A DNA stretch of 64,000 bases from Fasciolopsis buskii (GCA_008360955.1 LUCM01008186.1:1-64000), one strand, 5' to 3'; shown: positions 1 through 13,249, counted from the first letter of the stretch. Notes: generated from the letters alone by a model not told the origin. A program made the numbers and translations.

Positions 1-3000
1 GAGAGGGCGGCATCAGATCCAACAATCGACCGAACAGATTTTCAAAATAAACCTCCATATCAAGTTTTATATTTCCGTTGAATGGGCGACAGAATTTTAG
101 TCTCAATGATAAGAATTCAAACAATCACTTATCCAGGCTTACAGAAGATAAGTTGGTGATGAATCTTTTTGATCTGATGGGAACTCACCAATGCACTGTC
201 TAAGGCGAAAGTTTGTCCCAATATTGTCCACAGTCGCTCTACCTGTTTTTCCTTCATTGAAGGAGCCTGGGCGATGAACCTTTCTCCTTTTTAGTAATCT
301 TGTCGAGGACACGCGACGAGTTTTCGAAATTGCTCTTCAATTCTGTTCCTTGACTGATTACCGTCTCTCGCTTTTTCAGAGTTTGGTGACGTAAGAACAA
401 ATTACCGACGTTCACGCGAGTTCTCATCATATAGCCCAGTGTAGCTTGGCCTAATCTGATTTGTGGATACACTCAACGAGAAACCGAATGCAAGCATTAG
501 CCGTGGCCAGTTTGGTAAAGGCTTCACATATCTGTTAAGCTCACGATAGGCTGCAACCATATTTAATGTTATGTGATGGCATGAGGGCGAATAACTGAAA
601 ACCAGCTTGCTCGCCACATTATCTAATGGAGCAAGCATTCCTATTTCCTGTCTGGCTTTAGTTTTATTGTCTCCCTTGACTCATTTCTGTACTAATGTGT
701 TCTGCCCTTGCGCATGCTTCCTGAAAATCGATAAATATACACGGTATAATTTTTTTCTGTTCTATGCGTGTTGTCACAAGATTTTGTGGACGCTGAGTTT
801 GGCGCTAAGAATACTGTTGATTCACCACCAGCCGAGCTGATGTCATTAAAAAAGAGGCAATGATTCGCCTACATTTTCTGCTTGCTCGAACTAACATTTT
901 CTTTCTTATTCACTGGAGGTAAAATCAAATCCGTACCATGTGCAGTTTTTCAGTTTGCTTGAGGGCATCTTGGTCGCCCGTTAATGACCTACGCCTGAGT
1001 CGGGCATGCAGCCGCAAACTTTTCTCCGGCAGATTTCAAGTAGAAAGTGAAAGTTCGGGTTTTTCCGTTTGCCTCCTGCGGTAACTTTGTATGAGAAGTG
1101 AATCTGCTGTTTGGGTTACCTCTTCCAGTACGTTATTCATGAATTTTGCATTTGTACATGAAGGCTAGTCTGACAAAATCTCCAAAATCCATAAACTTAT
1201 TCTTTGAAAGTTGAAGCTTTTAAGGAAGTGCAGTAATCAATTATCTTTATTGTGTGATGCAAACTGAGTTACGAGGCTAGAAGGTAGCATGATATAATCA
1301 TTCTCGCCTAGATGCGAGGCAGTTTTGACCACAACTGTGGAATGTGTGTTCTTATTAAACTTTGGTCTTAGAGGCGCAGTCAGTTTGCACTCATGGAAGA
1401 GAGTTGTGAGCGTATTGTTCTGTTCAGGACCTTTCTGAAGCCAGAGTGAAGAAGGATGCGCCAGAAGTGGTGCTTGAAAATATGTGTCCAATCGAGTCCA
1501 TCAGGAAAAATGTTATTCAAGAGAGACAGGCAGGAGAGTGAACGGGTTCCAGCCATGTAGCTTATTGAGCGCAACTTGGCCACCTGTTCTGCTTCCATGG
1601 AAGCGAGAGTGATTTATCAAGCTTACAAGAGTAGGTAGTCTTCTAGACCAATGAAGATTAACCCACAAGCATAAGGTCATTGGATCACGAAGGCTGTGAG
1701 CAACCGGGCCGCATGGAGTGCCATATTGAGGCAAAGCACCCCTTCACCTACACGCCGTCCATGTGAATCATGTTCCGTCAAGCTGAGCTACTGTAGTTCA
1801 GTTTCATCGTCGAGTTGTTCTGATAGTGCAGCTTTGCGTCTGTTGCCGATTGCTTCAGGTTCAGCGCCTTGTTTCGGTGAATAATGTCGTCTGAAAAATG
1901 GAAAATTCCCAAAAGCATTCACTAGGTTCTGATACAGGGCCATTAACAAGACAGGGCAAAAATGGAGTGGGGTCAAAAATATATTTAGAAGGATTAGAAG
2001 TTCATAGTGTTTATGGAGTTGAGGGTCACAACCTTATGCGGAGCAGCTCTGGTATTGTTTGCTCCCAGAAGGGTTGAAAAGAAGTTTAGAGGGAGATGAT
2101 TTTCTTACAGCAAATGCCCGTAGAACGATTAGAGGGATAAGTGAGCCCACTCATTGCTTGACTTCTGCTCATGTAACCAGTCCGCTCCTTAAAAGACCAT
2201 CTAAAGTGCGATGACTGGTGTCCTGTTAACGTGAAACCTGGGGTTTTTATTTGTCATTCAGAAATAATATGCCTATATTTCTCGGAGAGTTCGAGAGGCA
2301 TGCTTGGTTGCATGATCAAATGTTGCAGAGGTATTGCAAGTCACATTGAAGAAGCGGATAAATATTTGGGTACAAAACGAGAAGAAATAACAAAGCTAGC
2401 ATATCACGAGGGACAAGGAGTTTATACGCACCAACGACGCGTATCGCAGGTGCAGAGTTCAACTGAACAATGGTGGCGGGCGTGGTGTCTGCAGTGTTTG
2501 GATTTAACGGATCTTGAGTGCAGAGTAAAAACTTGTCAAAACAGACCAAAACAGCTGGCGGGAAGAGTATTGATGACCTATAGATACCCTATATTATAAT
2601 GGATATGAAAAAGTACGTCGGACATCTTACCATGGATCCTGGAGTCAAGAAAATGGTCAAAAGCCTTTTGAAAATGCGAAGGGACGAAGAACGCTGGCTA
2701 ACCACTGTTCAGTGACATGAAGAAGGGAAATGTCGTCGGCATTGAGGGGTGAGGATTGATATGATGTGCGTTCAATAATATATATTTAACGCTGGTGAGC
2801 CAGTGTGAAGCAAAATGGGTTTCTTAGCTCCTTTGTTTGCGTTTTTGGACTTAGCTGATAGGGGTAGTGATAGCGTAGTGATAGCCGCGATTGCCGAGGT
2901 GATGATTGGGGTGCTTTTCGCGGTGGACGATGGTAGCGATATCTGGAACAGGGATCTAAGTGTGGGTGCCTTTGTGGCAGTTGGATGTCAACGATGCGGG

Positions 3001-3729
3001 AATGTTGGATACGGGCAGGCAGTTGCAGCAGCAAAATCTGTGCAATCGGGGGGACTTGTCTGCTCAAAGAATCACAGGCTTTGTGGATCACGTTATGTGG
3101 TTTCCATATCTAGGCAGACTTGGAACGTTTGTGATTCATAAAGGTTAGAAGCAATGTCCAATTCACCGCGGAGCAGATCGTATTTATTCGTTCTGGGATA
3201 AATGATCTAAGCTTCGGGTCAGCTTTTTTTCACGGTGTGTTGAGACGTGCGAGGATGGGGCCAGAAAATGGGTGGTAAACTGTTGGCGAGACACGAGTGC
3301 AAACGCACATAACTGGAATGGGAAAATGGAGAGAAGGCAGTCTGGAGACATTCCAGCTGAGGGTTGTGGTGCGTGTAAATCAAAAAACGAGACGTGATGA
3401 ATGTCATGTAGAATGAGGTTTCAGGTTGTGCCGAATTTCTTGCTTGGAATGGTCCAATTGTTAAATGCATACAGAAGAAAGGGTTTAGATTTGGACATAA
3501 AATATTAGTTTGGGAGTAAGTGAGAATGTGATGTATGTCTTTTTATATTCCTTGCTACACGTTCACTAAACGAGAGAGAAAGCCAGGTGAAAAATTGCGC
3601 TAGATTGTTTCTTCGACGGAGTTTTCTTCCTATAGCTGCAGTGATTGTACTCACGGAAACTACTGGGAGTAAAAAATGGCTGGACCTTGTTAAGTGGGTT
3701 GAGATAAAACTTCGATTGTTATCTTCAGT
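1..3729. other. unassigned intergenic sequence
   Basis: Open frames here are 122 codons or shorter on both strands, and none reads as a recognisable protein family. The only structure I can support is a 70-base dispersed repeat at 555-624, listed separately. The plus strand is rich in G and T, like the rest of the first 24 kb, so unrecognised minus-strand LINE remnants may be present. Confidence 0.5.
555..624 (+). repeat. short dispersed repeat, copy 1
   Basis: About 70 bases match 55,593-55,662 in the same orientation at roughly 75-80% identity. Both copies share the core CGAATAACTGAAA and the block CGCCAC followed by TTATC. In the minus direction both give a similar short peptide (NVA-S/Y-KL), so this may be an edge of an unrecognised element. 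The family is unknown. Confidence 0.5.
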
Positions 3730-5065
3730 CAATACCCTAGGCCCGATTTGTAGGCTCTTTCTATTGGAGTGTAAAGATCGTGCATGCTTAGCAAGTGTTG
3801 TACGGTTGTTGCCTTCCTAATTTCGTTTTTGAAGGTGACGGATGCAGGAGAAGTCATCCTTACATATAGAAGTAATTTATTACACAGGGAGGAATATTTG
3901 ATGGTGAAGAAATTTTTTCCTAAGCGGTCCTCAACGTGAGAACTGACATCAAGACCTCAGCTTAATGCAAGCCATAGGAAAAGTTATTTCTTACTTGGGG
4001 TGAGGAAATGCACACATTTTTACCAATAATCCTGTGAAAAAGGGGAGGTTGACGTAAACTGGACGCAGCCATAAGGGATCCAGATGTAGTTTTATGCAAC
4101 GTTCCACGTAATTTAGCGAGAAAGAGTAGCCCAAAAGTCGTTTTGTAAATGTACGTCGAACAGTCTCAATCTCGAGCCTGTCACTCTGCTGCATGTCGGA
4201 ACGCGATGGAACAGTAGTCCATGATAGGTCTCACATGCGTTTTGTATATTTACAACTTGCTTTTCTTATTTCTGAAAGTTCTATGCACCAGCTTAATTAG
4301 TCTCCTAGCTTTTGCAATTTGCATCCGGGTGTGTTCTGAGGATTTGAATGTCCTGGAGTGATGCAAACCTAGGTCTCCGACAGTATGAGGGGGAGGAATG
4401 ACTTCTTGTTTAGTCTCAAAGATTCCTTTAGGAAGGTGGCATTTTTATGCGAGTATGCTGCTTTTGTGGGCCGAGAATTTCAGTGACCAAGCTGTGCACC
4501 ATGAACCAAGTGATAGTAGATCACATTTTACATTATCTATGATAGTATTGATGTCACGAGGGGAAACGTGTATACAATTTTTAATTCTTCTGCAAACAGA
4601 AAAGGAATACCATTCCTAATGATGTGAAAAATATCATTGGTGTACAGCAGATACAGTAGTGGACCTAGCACGCTCCCTTGAATAACTTCACTAGTAATCG
4701 GACGAGGTTTGGATAGGGTTCCATTTACGTTCACTACTTCCATTCTAGAGGTCAAATAGGAGGAGAACCAAGCATGAGGGGGGATTCATGCCGTCGCCCT
4801 TGACTTTCATGAGAAGCTTCCGATGGGATACGCGATCAAAAGCCTTTGCCACATCTAAGAAAATCACAATCACCGACTTTCCGTCGTTGACAGCCTTCGT
4901 CACTACGTTTGAGAAATCAGTCATGTACGTAGAACATGATTTGCTTTGAAGGAAACCATGTTGGCCGGCCTTAACGAGGTCTTGATCTTATAAGTAATTT
5001 GGCTTACTTGGGGACTCAAATTTAATCTGGAATGAAATAACCGACCTGTCCTTTCTAGCCCTACG
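3730..5065 (-). mobile_element. CR1-like LINE, RT to C-terminus, decayed
   Basis: On the minus strand the order is that of a CR1-type LINE ORF2. RT fingers with a conserved pattern (QHGFLQSKSC followed by VIVIFLDVAKAFDRV) lie at about 4,960-4,800. The palm block VIQGSVLGPLLYLLYT lies in the frame at 4,537-4,755. Then come a block resembling DLG-HHSRTFKSSEHTRM (about 4,350) and the C-terminal signature ETVRRTFTKRL plus LHLDPLWLR (3,991-4,194). The end domain FFTIKYSSLCNKL lies near 3,890. The reading frame shifts several times and contains stops, and no ORF1 or endonuclease is visible upstream, so the copy is 5'-truncated and dead. Assignment to the CR1 clade rather than jockey or L2 is by eye. 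Confidence 0.75.
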
Positions 5066-5964
5066 AAAGCCGAATTCTGTTTAGCTGGTGAATACAGAGG
5101 TGAAGTTTTGGGGAGCTGGCTCACAAAAACCACTATGAAGGCTTTTTTTGGCACGAAGACAGATTCTGCAGAACCCAGCTCGGTGAGCGCCAATATAGGG
5201 ACCATGACCAACTCGGGGTCAGAGACGGCTGGGTCAGATATTTTCTGCATGACACCCATCCTTAAGCCAAACATGTGCTCCAAGTGCCTCCTTTGACCCA
5301 CGGGCTGGAGATTGTTGATGGAAATTTTCGTTTGAATTAGCCAAATTTGCAAATCATTTGGTTGATAATGGAATCATCTGAATTTGTTGCCATGGAAGCC
5401 GTCGAAGTTTAACGCATTATAATGTACATGTTAATGTTTGGTGATTGTTAATATTTTCACAGAGGTAAATACTATCAAACGGAGGTGGAAAATATAAGCT
5501 AACCAGAAGAATAGAACGAGAGAGCCCTGGTAAGCACATTTATCGTGGAAAGACGGGCGCTGGAATTCTCTACCAACGAACATTCCAGTTCAGTTTTCCC
5601 TGGAGATGATTTTGTCCTCCCAATTTTTGATTTGCGGATTATTTCGGCTAGCAAGGCGTTCACCTAACTCGAGTCCATTTCGGTGAGTCTCGAAAAAGGG
5701 AGTAAAATTTCAAGGGTGATCTGGATCACTCGCAACTTTGATGATCGTATGCGTTGGAAAAAGTAAGTTGGTCTTAAGCCTTAATCGTTGTCAGCAGATC
5801 GAATGCCAGCATCTAAGAATGTGTGATACGTAAAAATTGGGTTTATCATCTTTGAGGGTGCTGTCGGATGCAGAATTGTATAGAGTGGCACAAATGCGTG
5901 AAGCAGAAATTAACAAATGCCTTCCGATATGCAGCGGTAGACATCAGCAGAAATGCCAAAGCTC
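5066..5964. other. unassigned sequence
   Basis: The minus frame at 4,921-5,352 enters the LINE RT only in its last 20 residues, and its upstream part is not recognisable. The segment 5,400-5,960 has no recognisable coding or RNA signal. Confidence 0.4.
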
Positions 5965-6660
5965 TCGCGGATGATGCTATCCCAGTTAGGCCGTGTAGGC
6001 GGTTACGAATTACCTTTGCGAGTATAATCAAGATACCGACAGCTACATATGGATTTCACTAGACGAACTGGAACAACCAATCTTTGTGTGCATCAAAAAT
6101 GTTCAATTTCAGTTCAATGGTAAAATATACCGGCAAAAGGATGGTTTGGCAGTGGGGTCACAATTGGAACCATTGTTAGTTGACATCTTTATTTACAAGC
6201 TGAAGAACAGTGAACTGTGCTCACCAATCAGGCGATGTACTGTATAAAATCGTTATGTTGGTGATATGCCATGTGTGGTAGAGGAACATGCGGATGCAAA
6301 CCACATGGCACACCTTTATCGATGACCATCCAGGCTTATATTTCACACTAGAAGAAGAAACAGAATATAGCTTAGCATATTTAGATGTATACATAAGACG
6401 ACAGCAGGACGGATATGCATAGATGTCAGTCCATAGAAAAGCAACGTGGAGCGGGTTGTGCATTCATTTTTAAAGCTATGAGCCCTTACAAGCAGAGGGG
6501 AACCTAATATGCTGCTTAGTAGATAAAACAAAAAAATATTTACAGACGAAGCAATTAAAAATGAACTTTTTTGCGCTGCATGTTTGTACAAAATGGATGG
6601 CCCAAACGTCTTCTAAATAAAACCCCGGAGGAATATAAAGTTAGACGAAAAGAAACAGGA
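5965..6660 (+). mobile_element. Penelope-like element RT fragment
   Basis: Translating the plus strand from about 6,060 gives the Penelope-type RT block QFQFNGKIYRQKDGLAVGS followed by LVDIFIYKLKN. Next is a decayed catalytic box RYVGD, where the family has Y-x-D-D, then a block aligning with the usual L-D-V-Y-I-R-R-x-x-D-G region. The tail near 6,530 reads KIFTDEAIKNEL. Stops interrupt the frame at several points. The first catalytic aspartate has become glycine, so the fragment could not polymerise. No GIY-YIG domain is visible downstream. It differs from the Penelope-like copy at 57.8-60.3 kb, whose YADD box is intact, so the two are probably different lineages. Confidence 0.65.
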
Positions 6661-9399
6661 CCAATATAGAAACCCGTACACGTCCGCTCGTCTTTCGAGG
6701 TAGACCGGTGGGCAGCTACAAAAGATGTTTGTCAGAGTAACGAGTAAATTACGTGACATATTGCTTTCCGCTCACTCGTAATACATCTGATAGCTGGGTC
6801 GCGAAAGCCGTAAATGTCCGTATGAAAGTTGAGTTTGGGGTGGGCTCTGTATCCCTCCACCCTTGAGGTTCAGTACGGCGGGGTGTAATGTGCTTCGGAA
6901 GCCATTAGTATTTCACGGGGCCCTAGGTAGACGCTTGGGTTTTGAGAGCGACATTTGAACTGATTTACTTTGCGGCTGAAAATGTTAAATATCAGTTGCT
7001 GGTAGTATGCTCGCGGAAGCTTAATCTTCGTCGAACGAATCAATTACAGTGGAAGGGAGTGGACAACGCGGGGCGACATCATTGGCCAGCTCATCGGATT
7101 GACGTTTTTGGTGCTAGTCGGTGGGCAAAGAACAAATGCCAGGCTTGAAAATGGAAGAACAAGAGTCACTAAAAGTACGGAATGTGTCCCAGCTGACGAC
7201 TAGGGCAATCAGAAAAGAGAGAATGGGAGTGGTTGGGCTTTTGGGGAGTACGGACAATTTTGTGGCGCTACGTGATGAATTCCANATTGATTGTGAGACT
7301 TTCGTGACTGTGAGGTGTGCTGAATGAAACTGCGCAGGAAGGCTTGTCAGGGAGACAAAGTAACCTGTGATTGCTAGGTGAAAAGCTAAGATATGAACAA
7401 AACTATCGTCCGTGATTGCCCGAGTGCGATAGGCTGGTGAGGCAAAATCAGCACTTAGCAATGATGGCCAGTTTTGAGACTTCCAGCAGACCAGAAACTA
7501 CTACCTAAGACTGCTTGCATACAAGAAGGACAGAAAGTAAATATTCTTGAATTAAGATCTAACCGATGCAGCAAGTGTGAAACGGAGGAAAGCGTACGTC
7601 ATGAAGGGCAAAAATTGTAACTCATTTTTGTACTGATGAATATGATCAAATTTGACTAAGCTTAAAAAGAGCATGCTTCCGCAGGCAAGCCGTGTGGGCG
7701 TTTACGAGTGTGTAAGCATCCAGCCAAACAAACGAAGAACGATGCATGTGCCCATCTGCATAGCGCTACTTCCGGGAGATCCGTCAATCTCGAGGTTCCA
7801 TGTTATATGGCAAACACAATACCAGTCAACCAGTGTGTCGAGTAAGAGTCTCTTTACTCCTTTATTGACCTTGAGGGTAGGTAACAATTAGAAGAGTATT
7901 ACGAAAATGATTCACTAGTGTTTGACGGTATTTGTGCCAAAGGATTGCTTCAGCCAAACTTTCGTTTTTTGTGTTTACTTTTCTAATACAAACCTTTTTC
8001 TGAGTTGTGGGGATGTGGTCGTCGCTGCTAGGTGTGCAAACATCCCACAACCTTACCTACCATGGTCTCACATGAGGCTGTGCTGATTCCGTTAACTGCA
8101 CCCGTCATCAAGTGACACCACAGCTGCGCTGAGACATGGGTCGCGTATAACCACTCATGTGAACTTAGAGGCCACAGCAATGTACTGGGGATCCTTGCGG
8201 CACTTAAAACTGTAACGAAAACTTCTGGGGCACAGAAGACTTTCACATGAAGATGAAAACTGATTCGCGCACTATCTGCTCGTGAACTCATGATCGCAAT
8301 TTACTCACGGAACACAGTGGCGCAGGGAAAATTGGGTTGTCTCCGCGCCGAGAGCAGCAAAGATTGCTGCATGTTGTTGCGTGTATGTATAAAGAACATT
8401 TTGTGACCGGTAGTGCGGATTTCCTGGACTAGGTCGCAACCATAAGTCGGTGTGAGATTCACAACTGATAAATGAACAGATTTTCTGCGCAAGCATTACA
8501 AGTATCGTAACTGCTTTTCTAGCATGGTACGCTTCTGTGTGTCATTTTTGGTTTAGCTAAAACTTAAAGAGAGTTTGGAAAATATATCTAGTACGTATTT
8601 AAAGTAGTCTAGGGAGGAGTGCATTGCCAACAGGTGACAATACTAGTTCACGTCGTGGGACAGTGGCAAAAATGAATGTGCGGGGAACCACAAGCTGGGA
8701 CATGGTGCCTTGGACGAGGGCCTTATGCTAAAAATGCCGGCTGGAATCTGGTCGATCCAGTATGCGTGAAACCTGCCAGTAAGAGCAAGACATCGGCAGC
8801 AGGTGTTAGGAAAATCGCCGAGTTAAGCCGTCATGCGGTAAACTGCCTGTTGTGCCTTGGAGATTTCAGCAAAGTGATGGATTTTTTCTTGCTCATGTTT
8901 GCTTTGTTAGACCATATTCTAGTGCGATAATTAGAAACGAGGATATTTTCGGATCGCAGATCAATGGCGGCGAGGCTAATTTTGAGGAGACGAATTACCA
9001 AGAAGCCGTGGGTGGTCAGCTACGGGATAATAGGGAGCCCCAAATAAAATATATGAACATGCACGCGGGGCATGTATAATTTCATAAATGCACCCGGGCA
9101 GCTGGGTTACATTACGTTTACAGCTGCTACAGATTTACATTTAGAGAAGTGAAAAAGAAAAAATGACTTAAGTGACCAGCGGTTTGTGTTATATTTGCTC
9201 GTCATTTCAGCTACGTTGAGATTAAACGGAGGTGAGTGAGCTGAACATTTCTGCAGTTAATTGATGGATGGCACGAGGAAGTTAAGGGAACTGATTATGT
9301 TTCGATGTGGAGACAAAGGGTGACAATGAAGTTGCAAAGATTTTGAAATAAAGTAAGAGATACGTCCAAGGAAATCGGTATAAAGTAAGACGGCTTTGT
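6661..9399. other. unassigned sequence with one ambiguous base
   Basis: No recognisable element is seen on either strand. The frames at 7,114-7,461 (minus) and 8,028-8,291 (minus) are open but match nothing I know. One ambiguous base (n) occurs at 7,285. Confidence 0.4.
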
Positions 9400-10770
9400 A
9401 TTCTTGACTTCCGGAAGGGTTAGAAGCCTAGGTTTGCCTTCGAAAGCCAGGTATGGACTGTCATTGGCCCTAATTAATTTGAAATATGCTAGCGTTTTGA
9501 GCAGCTTGAACAAGACAACCCTGATTTGTGTTAGATTCTGGCTCATGCGGACAGGGTCTAGAAACCCATTTCATAAAATAGAGCAGACAATTTCAAAGAA
9601 TTTTGAATTGAAAAACATTGCGAATGATGATATAGCAAGGGATGACGGTCGATTTTGGGAGGGATAAGAAGACTCGTTAGCAGTCCAGCCGTGCGTGCTT
9701 GCCACCTTGGAAGTTTGAAAAGAAATATGAGATTTAGGTTGACACGACATAGCCAAAGAGGGTCAAGATGTATCAGCGCGGGTGGTTCTCTGCAACTAAG
9801 GCTCGACGTGGGACCGCGAAGTTTCCTTGCAAATTCCCGCTGTACTTCTTCTATTGTAACACTAGCAGTTCTGAACAGCGGTGGACAGTTGACTAATTTA
9901 AAATTGGCTGCCTGATCATGGGAGAACCATCGCAAGGAACATTCGAAACTGTTGGAGATTGGCCAGTTGTGTAATAATAGGGATAACAATGTGTACATAT
10001 CTCGATTTCCAAGGGGCTTGCGCAGAGCAAGATTAAATTTATTCAATAATGGCACAGTGAAACCAGTAAAAATAAACACCTGACAGTAAGCATTATTGTG
10101 CTCTCAAACGAGCAGAATTTTCAATGTGATGCGTTAGGCACCAGTTTTCCAGCTTGAAATTAAATCCGAGAGACTTTCGCCAGGATTATACAAGGCTTGT
10201 TGATAGTCGTGAACTGCGAGCCATTTCACGATTAAATGTATCTAGTTACGTATTGCAGGTAAGAAATGTGGCTGAAAAGCGATCGCGGCCGTCACGATGT
10301 GGCCGGGTTCCTCGAAAATCTAGGGGTTATTTGATGAACATAGAAGTTAAACTGAGAAGGTGAGTACAAATATGCATATGATAATGGGGTGAGGATGAGT
10401 CGAAATCAGATTGGACTTCATATGGGGAGGGTAAGAGAGGATGAATTAACAACATTTAAGAACCAATATAATGCTGAAGATGAAGCAGATGGAAGCACTG
10501 ACGGTTGCACCGGACTTCTTAAGGAAGGAAACTTTGTGAAGAATTTTGAACTGGGAGACAATGGAACTCACAAGAATGTTCACTGAACTCATGTGGCTAG
10601 GAGCGGGCTGGATTGAGGCGTGGCGGCAGGGAAACTAGTTCGTGTAAGAAGTATAATCACTCTTCGAATATACTTGTCGTGAATGACCTGTATGTTGCTT
10701 TTTGATGTCGGATATTTTGGTGTGCTGTGGCAGTAGGGGTCTGGAATTTGGGAGCGGAATTTCTTGCCAT
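9400..10770 (+). repeat. inverted repeat A, left arm
   Basis: This 1,371-base segment reappears reverse-complemented at 37,861-39,231. Coordinates of matching points always sum to 48,631. Frames of 173, 69 and 65 codons are identical in both arms, and the only difference I noticed is one substitution close to the 9,400 end. Homology continues past 10,770 at only about 70% (12 of 38 bases differ in the first flank). A third, direct copy of the family at about 19,690-20,480 is also only about 70% alike. Confidence 0.9.
9558..10079 (-). pseudogene. CR1-like LINE ORF2 C-terminal relic
   Basis: This 173-codon open frame contains, in order, a tail-like block NLALRKPLGNRDMYTLLS (residues 16-33) and then the C-terminal LINE signature SVTIEEVQREFARKL. 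After that come LIHLDPLWL and LNLIFLFKL. The tail block normally lies after the IEEVQ block, so two LINE remnants are probably joined head to tail here. There is no RT catalytic core in the frame. The same frame occurs unchanged at 38,552-39,073 on the plus strand. It is most likely a non-functional relic that happens to be open, and its conservation between arms reflects copying of the DNA rather than selection on protein. Confidence 0.6.
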
Positions 10771-11599
10771 CGCAGTGGTATTAATAACTGCCTTGGCCAA
10801 AAGTAATGGTTCGTCTGAGAGTGTGTAAGTGTCTACAGGCCATTTTCTAGCTTTTGTGAGACGGGGCCATACAAAATTAAAAATGGGAGTGAATATTGCC
10901 ATTATTAAAGGGGGTGGGACTGAGTGCAGATTGCCACGAGCACGGAATCCCTGGGTCTCAAGATCCTTGGATTGGCAATCATGGAGAAGGTGCGTTGCAA
11001 AGAGTGTAACCAACTTACGTTACTCATAATTGGGCGAGCTTTCATCGTTTGTAGCCTGAAAATGGAGATAATTGAAGGTTTGTTATATTGTGTTACTCTA
11101 TGGCTGACTGCGCTGATAGAAATAGTTCTTTCTTGCAACCTCGGAGAAAACTGCCTGGTAGATCTAAGCCTCGCCCAAGAAAAACTTTCCCGGTTAAGTA
11201 CATTCTCTTGGTAGTGGAGTCGGTTTACAATATAATCCTTGAAATGGCCAAACTGGTGTAGGGATCTGCTAGGAACGAAGAAGGCTACTGAATGTTGGAC
11301 GGTAGTTGGGGGGACGCTTTATCCAGGGGAATGATGACAGTGCATTTGAATGGGTGGACTTCCAGCGTCCTGGGGAAGAAGTTTTGTGGGTAGGGGGGCT
11401 TAAGTTTGATTAAGCAACTGCAAAGAATTCTGCCCTAGTACGTGGCCAAATCATGGGTATTTTCAACAAGTATTATCTACTACCCATTTTTTAAGAACTG
11501 AGAGGGTTTGCGCCTTGTAACAGAGTTCAAATTTGTTTGGCAAAGATTAAAGAACAACTTAATCCAAGCTAGATGAGAGACCAAAGAGCTTTCTAATGA
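10771..11599. other. diverged flank of repeat A, then unassigned
   Basis: The first part is weakly homologous to 37,740-37,860 in inverted orientation and to 20,456-20,560 in direct orientation. The minus frame at 10,657-11,013 crosses the arm boundary and carries a Ser/Thr/Ala-rich end of unknown function. From 11,050 to 11,600 nothing is recognisable. Confidence 0.4.
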
Positions 11600-12204
11600 A
11601 ATTCCCCTACAATTATCCGATTGCGAGTCCTTCAAATGTACGCATAGTCCTGAAGTTAATCGGACATTTTTCGAGTTAATGCCTAGCGTGCGCCATGTAG
11701 CTGACTGGATTGCACTCTTGAATTCATAGTGACCTTAAGATGATTGCAGCAACCTTTCTAGCTTCGGTGGTTTGGTGGTGGGCTTTCTCATGGGGGTTTA
11801 AATGAGCAGGAGTACTGGGGCCTTAAATCCTTAACCTCATGTGACAGAAATGGTATGCCGATTATGGAGAGGCAACCTGGAGATGCATGGCATTTATGTG
11901 CTATTGAAGGTCTCTTTTCAGCAAAGAACCTTAGAAGCTACTTGGAACTGCATTTATGAGAACTAAGGACTTCATTACTAATTGCGAGAATGGAGCTGAA
12001 CGAACCAGCTTCAAAAGATTTGACCGTTTTATCGTCATCGGCAAGCACGGATAGCTTGCCGTGACGACTATACCTTAAAATGCCGTTAACATAAATCGAG
12101 AATAGAAGAGGATCAAGAAAGCCACTATGAATAACCCCGCTGGTAGTGGCGCAGGACTGCGAAAAACGACCGTTAACAACGGCGACAATAAAGCGATCAA
12201 ACAT
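11600..12204 (-). mobile_element. LINE RT fragment
   Basis: The minus frame at 11,938-12,204 reads as a LINE RT palm. It has an N-G-R-F-S block, then TTSGVIHSGFLDPLLFSIYV, then a decayed catalytic box LADDDKTVK (usual form L-x-A-D-D-x-K). Weak similarity to the region after the palm continues to about 11,600. The upstream boundary is abrupt at 12,205, so only a piece of about 0.6 kb remains. Frameshifts and stops make it non-functional. Confidence 0.6.
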
Positions 12205-12712
12205 TTGAGATGATTAACAGAAAAGGAGTGGATTTCAGATTCTCTATGCCCCAATTTTGGACAGACGTCGGTTGGACGCTTTTGACAAGAATTAAATGAT
12301 TACAGGCACTCACTGGTGGGAATCAGCATTCTGGGTACCTAGGTTTAAGAAGTCAAACTGACAAGCCACTTAAGATCTGCTCCACAAAATTCGTATTTTG
12401 ATGGGTTGATAAGAGGGCGAGTAGTAAGCAATTATACCAGTCGCTCCGTAGCACCAGTTGTATTGTGTTGCATTGTGTCGTACTGTATTGTATTACACCT
12501 TATGGTATATAATCTTGCTTACAATAAATACCGTGGCGTTCCAGTCAAGCAATGTGAGGGCAAAACATAAATTGGGGAAAAATAATCAAATAATATAGGA
12601 AATACACCCACCTCGTAAAGAATATGAAAACACCTAGGAATAATCATAGCGCATTAGGATAGTCTGCTCGGGAATTCAACTGAAACCCGGTAAAGCTTTT
12701 TCAAAACTCTTG
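12205..12712. other. unassigned sequence with a degenerate tandem repeat
   Basis: No coding relic is recognised. The positions 12,458-12,494 form a degenerate short tandem repeat, listed separately. Confidence 0.4.
12458..12494 (+). repeat. degenerate TGTATTG-type microsatellite
   Basis: Units of TGTATTG, TGTTGCATTG and TGTCGTACTG follow one another over about 37 bases and end in TGTATTGTATTA. It may be the simple-repeat tail of a retroelement, because a minus-strand LINE fragment lies just below 12,204. Confidence 0.5.
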
Positions 12713-13249
12713 CTACATATGGGACAATGGAGTTTCCATAAATATTGATTCTGAAGGGCCTGGAACGAAAAGCGGATCGTGAAGAAATGGGAGAGCGACA
12801 ATTTGAAAGGTGGTTGGGCAGAGGACGCATGGAACCAGAACCATTCTTAACAAATTTCTCAACTTATTATAACTATTGATCATATAGATTAAGAGACAAT
12901 TTGGTTGGTGAGAAGAAGAGCACCCGGCTAATAATTGGAAGCCCGGCAAAAATTTTATTGTTGTCTACAGGTAAACCTGGAAAAATGACGGTAGAACAGC
13001 AGAGAAGGATTGAAAAGACACACTGGTATAAAAGTCGGCATATGTTGCTTTGTTTCACCCGATTGAAAATGACAACCATTGGAGAGTTTTACACAGGTGA
13101 AAATGTGTGCAGTCTACTTCAGACTTTTATCAATAGTACCACGCGGATATGTCACAGAATTAATCCTAGTAATCGTTACTGGTTTGACGGAAGACGTTTC
13201 GGATGTGTAGGCCGACCGAGACAGAGAACAGGCACGGGAAACATTCAGA

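Noticed and set aside
2231..2599. 122-codon plus frame as a small gene
   Set aside because: No recognisable domain, no supporting neighbour, and an overlapping open frame on the other strand. At this length an open frame is expected by chance.
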